From: Oxytricha trifallax
Taxonomy: Eukaryota > Ciliophora > Spirotrichea > Sporadotrichida > Oxytrichidae
DNA: 64,000 nt
Assembly: GCA_000711775.1 (NCBI GenBank)
Contig: ARYC01001110.1
Coordinates: 62,001-126,000 of the forward strand
Direction of reading: 5' to 3'
Shown here: positions 34,935-45,900 of the stretch, in pieces
Numbering within the stretch: the stretch's first letter is position 1
Layout: each line of letters opens with the position of its first letter
Program-made: the position numbers and the translations under genes
The notes under the pieces: model-generated
The model's input: the letters and a program-made list of their open reading frames with translations, nothing else
Told to the model about the DNA's origin: nothing
Database searches by the model: none

Positions 34935-37900
34935 TCAAATTGGTTAGGGCTATACTATCGATCTTTTAACTAAGTTACTATTGCTTAACTTATCAATCTA
35001 TAATGAATTCTCTTGAGATTCGTCCTCGTCTTCACTTGAAATTACTAAATTAGCTTCTTCATCTTCTTCCAAATTATTTTCACTTGTAGGGGATTTTTCT
35101 GTTTTGATTAATTTCAGAATGTCTTCTCGGAAACTTATTTTGCTTAAATCTGTGTGATGAAGAGTACCAGGTGTTATAAGACTTTTGTTTTTACATACTC
35201 TCTGTAGTTTATTTCCTTTAACTCAAATGCTTATATTCATCATTTTCATCCTATAAGGTTCTTAGAGTTATATGTTGATGTCTATCCTGCTTGAATTCCG
35301 GTGAGCTATCATTTAGATTGTGTTTATATTAAAATCAATATATAAAAATATCTAGTTTATTTTCATTAGCATAAAAGTCTTCAACGTATTCAGGACCACC
35401 ATAAGAACAAGTTACGTTGAATTCATCAGCTTTACTCTAAACTCTGCTTCTCTGAATTATATTAAAATCCTTAGATTGCTAAGATTTGTATCTGGTATGA
35501 GGACTGCTTAGTATAGGTTTGTTATTCTAGCTTGATTTATTATAGAATGCATAAATATTAGGCTATTATTTCTCCTCTGCTTAAGTGTCTTTGAGACTGC
35601 TTTGATTTAGATTCATTGGGATTTGTGTTTACTGCTTTTCTTTCTTCACTGATTTTACTACTATAATCTCTAAAACATAATAAAAAATGCCAAATTAACT
35701 TACATTGTTTCTGTTAGGTTTCGTACTTTAGCCTCTCTTCTTAATCTTCTTGCTCTCTAATCTCATCTACAAGCAAAGATAATTTATTCAATATTGCCAA
35801 ATTACTAATCCTAAGCTTACCTTCAGCAATCCTGAAGCATTGTGTGATGATATCGATGATGTCTTCCTACAGAGTAGGTTCAATTATATTTCTCTAAATT
35901 AGTCGCATTTGCATTCTTTACTCATTAATACTATTATCATTTAATTGTAAAGTTTGCTGTTTCAAAACGCTTTTCAAATACTAGGAAGCTATTTTATCGA
36001 TATAAAGTTGATAGATTTGATAAGTGTAAATCAAATTATTTTGTTATATAGTCAAATTGCAGAGGCGAATAACCTTTAGTATAAGTAATAATGTTTGCTA
36101 ATCGTCTATTTTGATAGTGAATTGAGGAGATTGACCAATTTTGACTTAATTTTATACCATATATAGATCAATCTCTTATGAATTTATCTCTTAGTGTTAT
36201 TGATTTTCAAATGAATCCGTTTTAACTTGATCTAAGTAAAGTTTAATATCTTGATCTTCACTGGAATTTTATTTTTTTCTTTGATATTATTCTCTATTAA
36301 ATGAATTTTTAAGGAATATTTTATCTATTAGTCATTTTCCTTTTCATGTATAAATTTGTGAGTTTCCCTCTGATTAAACCATATATAATAAAAATAATAT
36401 TAATTCTAGGGTCTACATGAACGACCCTTAATTTATAAATTCTTCGTCTTACTATGTAAAATTGATTTTACTGTTTTCTTGAAGGTAAATATAAAGCTGT
36501 GTAGGACGTCTCCAAATCTTGATGTCTCGTTGATCACTTCATTTTAATCTTAAATCCCTGAGATATCCTAAATAAACAACAATAAAAAATGATGATAAAA
36601 ATTATATCTGTTTATGGGAATCTATTTGTCTAATTGATTGTGTTTCTCTCACTTTTATTTGTTTATCTATACTAATCAGCGAATGTAAAATCAATTTTTT
36701 TTTCCTAAGGCTTGGTAGTGTTGTCACTTAAAACATTCAAATTGTTTTATTCTTAGGTCTCCGAATGATTGGAGCTTTAAAGGAAATCATGCATTGTGCT
36801 GAGTTCAACAGCTACTTTATCTTTAGGGGTCTCTTTATTCCTAACTAATTTAGTCATATCAAACATAACTGGTTCATCTTAAACGTCTTAAATAGACTAT
36901 TTGCTTGTGTTCAATTGGATTTCATTCAAGTTTAGTCAGTTTATGCCTTAAATTTAAGGGATAGTATCCTAATTAAGGTAAGCTGCTTATTGATTGTTTT
37001 ATTTTGAAGTTTTTTTTCTTTTCTTTGAGAGCAAACTTTGAAGTTAATTTTTTAAATCCATGTTGTTTTAGCTTTGTCTTTCTATATCCTTCTCATCTTA
37101 TATGGTGATTATGACTAATTTTGGTTTAAGTTTTGTTAAAACTGCGATTCCCTTGATTTATTTTTAGATCTATCTCTCTGATCTTTGGCAATACTTGAAA
37201 TAGATGGATTACGGCTTTGTTTAAATTTTATTTGGAGTTGTATGTGTTGTAAAGGAAGGTTGCTTCTTTTACTATAGAACTTATGTATCTTAAAATAATT
37301 TATAAATTCAATAAATAATTATATGATAGCATTATTCTACAATTATGTTTCAAGACCTAACATGTTTTAGGTTTTTTTTTAAACAATTTAATTGTCATTT
37401 TAATCTTAATTTTTAATATTTAGATTATTATCCAGAATCTATTTATAGATTGTATTGATTTTTTAATACTCTTTAGGTGACTTTATTTATGAATAATCCG
37501 TCTAAATCTATGAAATTTTACTTTATTCCTGATCTTTGATTTATCCATTGATCTCCAGTTTATTTAGATAGTCATTTGTTGAATTATTAATTTTTAATCG
37601 AGGTTTAATGATACCTTCTTTTTAGGGACTTTCTTATTTTGAGGAGAGTTGGTATTTGTTTATCAACATGTCGTCACTCACTATATTATTTTCATTTGGA
37701 TTATTATTGTAAAATGTTTCATTTATTAGCTCTTAAAAGTTTGACACTTTTGATTAGTGAGCGGGTATATTTCTCATGTGAGTTTATGAGTGATTATTAT
37801 TAGAATTAATTATGATTATATAGTTAAAATAAGTCTTGTATTTTATAGTTCTGTGTTTTTTACATTTCCTCATATTTTTTGTTTTCAATCTATTTTGGGG

Positions 37901-38229
37901 TGATAAATATTTAATTTCTATAAGATTTTCAAACAAATTGATTGCTTAATACTTTTTATCCCCTATTTTTAACTTCTAATGGTAAGTGGTGTCTATGAAC
38001 TGCCTCTGTTTTTACAAAATGCCCCAAATATATTGGTTTTATATTTAAAATTAGCGTCCTACTGCTGTTAAGATCCTTTACGATGGTTAAAACCACTCTG
38101 ATCAAAATAATATAATATATTATTATTATTATTATCAATGTCATGAAAGGCATTGTTAATGTGTGATTGTAGTTACTCGTTGTTATTCGTGTGTCTTTGA
38201 TGCTTAAATAAACTTATTTCATCTTTCAT
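34935..38229 (-). CDS. Unrecognised N/Q/K-rich protein in the 10-kb insertion
   Basis: The start ATG at 38227-38229 gives MKDEISLFKHQRHTNNNEQ, then NNAFHDIDNNNNN. Inner stretches are mostly Asn, Gln, Ser and Lys, for example ISSIAKDQRDRSKNKSRESQ near 37150. The C-terminal part is better defined: GTLHHTDLSKISFREDILKL, then an acidic tail SENNLEEDEEANLVISSEDE, ending QPQPI-TGA at 34935-34937. There are several frame changes. No domain was recognised. It is transcribed away from the ferlin tail and towards the helical gene. Confidence 0.45.
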
Positions 38230-38646
38230 TTTATTTTCTTCATTTTAATCATTAAAGCTTGTATATTATGTAAATAGTTCATCGTTTTATTGCTGAAATA
38301 TATATGTTATCAAAGCAAATAAATTAAAAGAATAGCATTTCCATAAAATTAATTTATATAATATGAGAAAATAGAATTGTACTGTTATTTAGTGTCGTTA
38401 TTACTGATGGGTGAGTTCATTATTATTGATTTAATGTATTATTGTAAAATCAAGTGATTATAGTATAATGGGCTTTGGGGTTTAATAATTATTCAGTTGA
38501 TAAAATTACCATTAATATTATAAGCTTTTTAATATTTCAAATTTAAATCTATAGTCATTTTAGTAATTTCTCTCTTGCTATAAATAGATTATTTAAGTTT
38601 TATTATTAGGTATTATAGCCATTATTGAACAAAAAATACTTTATAA

Positions 38647-39520
38647 TTGTGTGGGAAACAAAAGGGATTGTGTATTTAAGGATGAAGCCACAAAGTGTAA
38701 CGATCTGTTCATAAGCGGCTCATTAAACAATAAAAAACTAGAAACTGACACTCATTCACTAATATTTTTATATATTTTGCGCATGAATACTGGTGTTTAA
38801 TTATACAGTAATTGTTAATTGAAGATGCAGGACAAAGGGATCATTTAATTGGAGATGGAAGTTCCCAATCAACCTCCCTCTGGATGCAGATGAGGACTAC
38901 GAAAAGGACATTTTGCAGTTACAGATGTGGGATAGAGACGTCACCGATGCCAATGATTTAGTGGATGAAGCACAGATCCTACTCAATGATATCGATTACA
39001 GAATGCTTGACAAGTAAGTTAATTAATTCTCATTTAATCTTTACACTTAGGGTTTACAAGAGGAAAAAGAGAGTCACTATGAAGAAAATAGATACTGAGA
39101 CTAAAAAGACAGTTTGAGAAGTTCTGGGTGGTCTTCACTAACCCAGAAGAGAAGGATAAAGATGGCAATTATATCCCATAAGGTTACGCCATGATCTCAA
39201 TTGAAGTATTACCAAAGCACTTGGCTGATAAAGTGGTTATGGTCTGGGAAGAGATGGACCAAATCAGCATCCAACTTTACCAGAACCTACTGGAAGACTC
39301 TAATTTGTAAGATTTATACTAAAACCTAATAATTCAATTAATATAGGATTTGTTTTCACCTTGAAAGATAATTATGAAGTTAATTGGGCCAGAATTGGCA
39401 AGAAAGATCTGCCGCATTGTTTTTTGCACTGCCTTCTGCATCAACATACTTTATTGGAGATCTTTCTATGCTGGAGATATTATTGGTTCACTAATTGCTT
39501 TAGCTGTTAAGCCTTAATGA
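38647..39520 (+). CDS. Ferlin, C-terminal part (last C2 domain and membrane anchor)
   Basis: The reading resumes with VWETK and, after one missing base in an A or G run, DCVFKDEATKCNDLFISGSL, then TKGSFNWRWKFPINLPLDAD, ILQLQMWDRDVTDANDLVDE, FWVVFTNPEEKDKDGNY and ISIEVLPKHLADKVVMVWEE. Ferlin C2F/C2G domains share the ETDxH, G-x-FNWR-x-x-F and LP-x-x-x-A features. A GT-AG intron lies at about 39015-39050 and another near 39308-39345. The last 45 residues are hydrophobic (FCTAFCINILYWRSF, IIGSLIALAV), giving the C-terminal anchor. The stop is TGA at 39518-39520. This is the missing end of the gene that breaks off at 28612. Confidence 0.88.
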
Positions 39521-40013
39521 AGAATTCAATCACCAATTCATCATAGAAAATTATACATTACAATTTTAGGAATCTATAAATCATTCGATCACTTATTAAA
39601 TTTTGGACTTAATACCTATTTTTTTACTGATAATTTAATCGATTATTTTAATTGATATTTCCTATAAAAAGTGGTTAAGAAATGTAAAATAATCAGATAT
39701 ACAAAGTAAAAAACAGAGAAAGGATTTTAAGGAAATATATATGAAAATAATTCGAATGAGATTATTGAGGGAAAGTAAGAAAAAGTAATTTGAGAAAGGA
39801 AGTTTATTGAGAAATGAATTAATGTAAAGAAAGTGTATTGAAAGATAATTGTTTTATTTTTACCTAAACATAACAAAAATCTTATACAATAACTTATTTT
39901 CATTTTAAAGGTTTACATATATCATGCGACAGTCCAAAATACAAATTCCATATTGTTATTGTTGAATAAAGACACATAACCTCTGATTTTTCATTGACCT
40001 CCTTCATATACTT
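39521..40013. other. Intergenic region next to the palindrome
   Basis: AT-rich and without a credible gene. A minus-strand frame over 39900-40118 runs into the palindrome arm, but most of it outside the arm has no protein character. Confidence 0.4.
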
Positions 40014-41153
40014 GTTCCAACCGAGACCCCCCCCTCCCACCTCAACAACATCCCTATCCATATGAAAATTTTGATTCTCGATGTTTAAATTATTTTCCTT
40101 CATGACATCTTGATACATAATATTTTTTTTACATAAAATATATCATTTTTTTAAAAATTATTTTTCCAACAAATCAAATGCTACTCTTTATTAAATTTTT
40201 TATTTTACAACTTTCTCTTCGTCCGCCGACTTTTTTACTTTGATGCTCCCATAGGAAATTAATCAAAAGAATATTTCCATATGACTCGGTAATGATATAA
40301 TAAAAAATTATGAGCCAAAAAACTCATACAACTAACTTTATTTAAAAAAATTCAATATAAACACTCTATTAATCTGTATTGGAAATATGATTAATTTTTA
40401 TAATAAATTTTCCTAAATATATATAATTATTACCAATAATATTTTTATACAAACTAATAGTTATGGTAAAAATTGATTTGAAAAGTATTAAAATAAAATC
40501 TATTTAAACATGTATTATTAAGAAGTTTGTAAAGGGACTGATTTAAATATAAACAACTTCTTGATTTATTTTTAGATAGTTAGTTTTTATTAATAAATAA
40601 TAATACATGTTTAAATAGATTTTATTTTAATACTTTTCAAATGAATTTTTTCCATAGCTATTAGTTTGTATAAAAATATTATTGGTAATAATTATATAAA
40701 ATTAGGAAAATTTATTATAAAAATTAATCATATTTCGAATACAGATTAATAGAGTGTTTATATTGAATTTTTTTAAATAAAGTTAGTTGTATGAGTTTTT
40801 TGGCTCATAATTTTTTATTATATCATTACCGAGTCATATGGAAATATTCTTTTGATTAATTTCCTATGGGAGCATCAAAGTAAAAAAGTCGGCGGACGAA
40901 GAGAAAGTTGTAAAATAAAAAATTTAATAAAGAGTAGCATTTGATTTGTTGGAAAAATAATTTTTAAAAAAATGATATATTTTATGTAAAAAAAATATTA
41001 TGTATCAAGATGTCATGAAGGAAAATAATTTAAACATCGAGAATCAAAATTTTCATATGGATAGGGATGTTGTTGAGGTGGGAGGAGGGGTCTAGTTAGG
41101 GTGGGAGGGGGGTCTCGTTTTAGGGCTTGACGAGGGTGGGTCTCGGTTGGAAC
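40014..41153. repeat. 1.1-kb imperfect palindrome (inverted duplication of a gene 3' end)
   Basis: The left arm, 40014-40520, is repeated in inverse orientation at 40599-41153 around a spacer of about 78 bp. The arms are nearly identical, except that the right arm carries about 46 extra bases near its outer end. Those bases are further copies of a G-rich unit like GGTGGGAGGGGGGTCTCG. The right arm contains the last coding bases and 3' flank of the RRM gene; the left arm repeats them backwards. Outside the arms the sequences differ. It looks like a recent inverted duplication rather than a transposon, because no flanking duplication is visible. Confidence 0.85.
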
Positions 41154-42905
41154 ATATACTTTTGGATTCATCTCCTAATCAATTTCCTCTTCAGTGAATT
41201 TGATTTGATTTTTCTTGAAGTTTTTATTTGCGCTACCTGGTAACTAGTTATACTAGCCTGAAGCATTTCCACAGCTTCCGTGAATGTCTTAGCCACTACT
41301 ATTATACCTGGGATTTCTGAGGTGTGGACCTGGACCTCCCATAGGTGGTGCTCCATATGTAGTTTAAGGAGGAATGTTCATGCTTGGAGGTGAAGGATAA
41401 TAACCAACTTAACCTGGAGGCGGGTAGTATCCTGTAGGAGGTTAAGTTGTTGGGAGTGGTGGTTAGATCAAATCAGCACCTGGTGGTAACAATGCCTTTG
41501 ATTGATCCGATCAATGTTAATTAGCATGCAGTAAGGGTGGAGCAAGTTAAGGAGGAGGTATCTAGTGCATAAGTGGTCTGGGAGGAGGTGGTTAGTGATG
41601 ATGTACATGAGGTGGGTAGTAAGCTTATGGAGGAGCCAAAGCATACGGATCATAAGCAGGAGGTGGATAGCCACCATAAGGAAGAGGTGGATAGTAATAT
41701 TTTCCATATTACCCATTCTGGTCATAACCTTAACGAGGAGGTCCTCTATACTAGCCTCCGATAGGATGATGCTATTATTAATAACCTCCATCATAGCCAC
41801 CTCCTTAGTTGAATTTTTAAATAGATATTTAATCTGATATTTAAAAATGAGTTATTAAACTTTTAACTTGAGCTTATTTTATTTGCTAGCAATAGTTTTG
41901 AGGAGGTGGATGATGATGTCCACCACCTCCGCCTCCACCTTCTCTTCTTATGATGGCATTTGCTTGATTGATCTTCATAGGTTTCTTGAATAAATAATAT
42001 CCCTACATTTCAACCATAGCGTTTTAAGACTCCTCTTGACTTCCAAATTTAAAGAAGCCATACTCTTTTGATTAGCGAGTTACTGGATCTACTATTACCT
42101 TAGCTTTAGTAACAGATGGATTCTGTTTATTGAATGCAGTCAAAAGCATCTAGTCATTCAAAAAATGAAAAAAGTAATTCTAAATTTAATTAATTCATAT
42201 TAAAAGGGGTTAAAATGCTCAATTTAATTTTTAATTAACATTAGGGTCTAGATCACCAACATAAATTTTAAATCTCCCAGCTACAACTACTAAGCACCTC
42301 CAGGTCCACCTTAATTCATCATTTAAGGATTTTAGTTATGCATTTACAAATGAGGAGGTTATTATTGAGGTTGATTTTATATTTGCTTTATCCCACAGTT
42401 TCCGTGAGTTGCCCAGATCAATTTATAGCTTTTTGTTGTGCCTGGAAATACTGCGCCGTTTAAAAGTAGATAGACTTTTCTTGCCACATCGTGATATGAG
42501 AATTCTACAAATCCAGAGCCAATATGTAAAAATATTATAAGGAGCATATTAATTTAAGTTACTGTCTTCTTAATAATTATTTATAAGAAATTAAAAGAGA
42601 TCTTTTAACATTTAAAGTATATATAAAATGCATTACTAAGTCTGTTAAAAATTCACATATACTAATTAAAATACTAACCCAGAGGTATTCCTTTGAGTTT
42701 ATCTCTGATTAATTTAACTGATTACATTCAATCTATCTATATTAAATGCATTAGATTTATGAGTAAATTTGCCCCAGAAAACAGAGAAGAAATGTAAGTA
42801 TCATTCATCCATGGCTCTTCATCCCAAAACCATAATGTCTTTGCACTTATGCTGTCGTCATATAGCTTGCCAATTTCAAGAACAATAATTTGAAGGACTT
42901 GACAA
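41013..42905 (-). CDS. RNA-binding protein with two RRMs and Pro/Gly/Tyr-rich tail (RBP45/Nam8-like)
   Basis: RRM1 has TLWFWDEEPWMNDTYI, VKLIRDKLKGIPLG and RNP1 GSGFVEF, ending KLIWATHG. The TLW-x-x-D-x-EPWM and KL-x-WA features are typical of RBP45/Nam8/TRNAU1AP proteins. A Q/P/G linker follows, then RRM2 with RNP2 IYVGDL (about 42270) and RNP1 KEYGFFKF. The C-terminal half is low complexity: YYYPPLPYGGYPPPAYDPY, GYYPPPGQVGYYPSPP, then a basic end and a TGA at 41013-41015 inside the palindrome arm. Such proteins bind pre-mRNA or mRNA. Introns or inserts lie at about 42545-42690 and 42160-42240. One break near 42280 is cured by an extra T. The 5' end is lost where the satellite begins. Confidence 0.82.
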
Positions 42906-42920
42906 AAAAATGGACAAAAT

Positions 42921-45900
42921 GATGAGCATTTCTAGCCCATGAAATTACTCAACTGCCTACACAACAATAATTCATAGGTTTTCAAGGGTAATTTACAAGA
43001 TTATAATAGTTGTGACACCATGAGATGAACATTTCGTTGTGGATAGACATGGGCAGAAGTTATGCATTTGTAAAAGATTGCAATATAGAAGAGAACATTT
43101 GGGGAACGGGAAAAGCTCAAACCTCAAAGACTTTTTTACGGATTTCCTCATTTAGACACTTGAACTAGGGTAATATGGGGTCAAGGAGCATGATTGAATC
43201 GTCAAAATTACAAAATAGTAATAGCGTCCCGAGCTTCACTCGATTCTATGAACCACCTCACTTTTTATACTTTGCTGTATTCTTTAAAATGCTGATGAGC
43301 ATTTCTAGCCCATGAAATTACTCAACTGCCTACACAACAATAATTCATAGGTTTCAAGGGTAATTTGCAAGATTATAATAGTTGTGACACCATGAGATGA
43401 ACATTTCGTTGTGGATAGACATGGGCAGAAGTTATGCATTTGTAAAAGATTGCAATATAGAAGAGAGCATTTGGGGAATGGGAAAAGCTCAAACCTCAAA
43501 GGCTTTTTTACGCATTTCCTCATTTAGACACTTGAACTAGGGTAATATGGGATCAAGGAAGATGATTGCAACGTCGAAATTACAAAATAGTAATAGCGTC
43601 CCGAGCTTCACTCGATTCTATGAACCACCTCACATTTTATACTTTGCTGTCATCTTTAAAATGTTGATGAGCATTTCTAGCCCATGAAATTACTCAACTG
43701 CCTACACAACAATAATTCATAGGTTTTCAAGGGTAATTTACAAGATTATAATAGTTGTGACACCATGAGATGAACATTTTGTTGTGGATAGACATGGGCA
43801 GAAGTTATGCATTTGTAAAAGATTGCAATATAAAAGAGAGCATTTGGGGAATGGGAAAAGCTCAAACCTCAAAGGCTTTTTTACGGATTTCCTCATTTAG
43901 ACACTTGAACTAGGGTAATATGGGATCAAGGAAGATGATTGCAACGTCGAAATTACAAAATAGTAATAGCGTCCCGAGCTTCACTCGATTCTATGAACCA
44001 CCTCACATTTTATACTTTGCTGTCATCTTTAAAATGTTGATGAGCATTTCTAGCCCATGAAATTACTCAACTGCCTACACAACAATAATTCATAGGTTTT
44101 CAAAGGTAATTTACAAGATTATAATAGTTGTGACACCATGAGATGAACATTTCGTTATGGATAGACATGGGCAGAAGTTATGCATTTGTAAAAGATTGCA
44201 ATATAGAAGAGAGCATTTGGGGAACGGGAAAAGCTCAAACCTCAAAGGCTTTTTTACGCATTTCCTCATTTAGACACTTGAACTAGGGTAATATGGGATC
44301 AAGGAAGATGATTGCAACGTCAAAATTACAAAATAGTAATAGCGTCCCGAGCTTCACTCGATTCTATGAACCACCTCACATTTTATACTTTGCTGTCATC
44401 TTTAAAATGTTGATGAGCATTTCTAGCCCATGAAATTACTCAACTGCCTACACAACAATAATTCATAGGTTTTCAAGGGTAATTTACAAGATTATAATAG
44501 TTGTGACACCATGAGATGAACATTTCGTTGTGGATAGACATGGGCAGAAGTTATGCATTTGTAAAAGATTGCAATATAGAAGAGAGCATTTGGGGAATGG
44601 GAAAAGCTCAAACCTCAAAGGCTTTTTTACGCATTTCCTCATTTAGACACTTGAACTAGGGTAATATGGGATCAAGGAAGATGATTGCAACGTCGAAATT
44701 ACAAAATAGTAATAGCGTCCCGAGCTTCACTCGATTCTATGAACCACCTCACATTTTATACTTTGCTGTCATCTTTAAAATGTTGATGAGCATTTCTAGC
44801 CCATGAAATTACTCAACTGCCTACACAACAATAATTCATAGGTTTTCAAAGGTAATTTACAAGATTATAATAGTTATGACACCATGAGATGAACATTTCG
44901 TTATGGATAGACATGGGCAGAAGTTATGCATTTGTAAAAGATTGCAATATAGAAGAGAGCATTTGGGGAACGGGAAAAGCTCAAACCTCAAAGGCTTTTT
45001 TACGCATTTCCTCATTTAGACACTTGAACTAGGGTAATATGGGATCAAGGAAGATGATTGCAACGTCGAAATTACAAAATAGTAATAGCGTCCCGAGCTT
45101 CACTCGATTCTATGAACCACCTCACATTTTATACTTTGCTGTCATCTTTAAAATGTTGATGAGCATTTCTAGCCCATGAAATTACTCAACTGCCTACACA
45201 ACAATAATTCATAGGTTTTCAAAGGTAATTTACAAGATTATAATAGTTATGACACCATGAGATGAACATTTCGTTGTGGATAGACATGGGCAGAAGTTAT
45301 GCATTTGTAAAAGATTGCAATATAAAAGAGAGCATTTGGGGAATGGGAAAAGCTCAAACCTCAAAGGCTTTTTTACGCATTTCCTCATTTAGACACTTGA
45401 ACTAGGGTAATATGGGATCAAGGAAGATGATTGCAACGTCAAAATTACAAAATAGTAATAGCGTCCCGAGCTTCACTCGATTCTATGAACCACCTCACAT
45501 TTTATACTTTGCTGTCATCTTTAAAATGTTGATGAGCATTTCTAGCCCATGAAATTACTCAACTGCCTACACAACAATAATTCATAGGTTTTCAAAGGTA
45601 ATTTACAAGATTATAATAGTTGTGACACCATGAGATGAACATTTCGTTATGGATAGACATGGGCAGAAGTTATGCATTTGTAAAAGATTGCAATATAGAA
45701 GAGAGCATTTGGGGAACGGGAAAAGCTCAAACCTCAAAGGCTTTTTTACGCATTTCCTCATTTAGACACTTGAACTAGGGTAATACGGGATCAAGGAACA
45801 TGATTGCAACGTCAAAATTACAAAATAGTAATAGCGTCCCGAGCTGCACTCGATTCTATGAACCACCTCACATTTTATACTTTGCTGTCATCTTTAAAAT

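Larger units (their letters stand above)
28600..38659. mobile_element. 10.0-kb gene-bearing insertion inside the ferlin gene, 13-bp direct repeats
   Basis: TTGTGTGGGAAAC occurs at 28600-28612 and 38647-38659, exactly where the ferlin reading breaks off and resumes (VVWET before, KxDCVFKDEA after). Ferlins carry this motif only once, so one copy belongs to the gene and the other to the insertion event. The 10,047-bp insert is a multiple of three. It holds three unrecognised genes (28775-31905 plus; 32304-34356 and 34935-38229 minus) and a foldback repeat. No clear terminal inverted repeat was found; both ends are AT-rich. No transposase, polymerase or capsid-like protein was recognised, so its origin is open. 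Confidence 0.65.

Noticed and set aside
41565-41837. Plus-strand frames opposite the RRM gene
   Set aside because: They are antisense to the Pro/Gly/Tyr-rich tail, whose skewed codons leave the other strand open.
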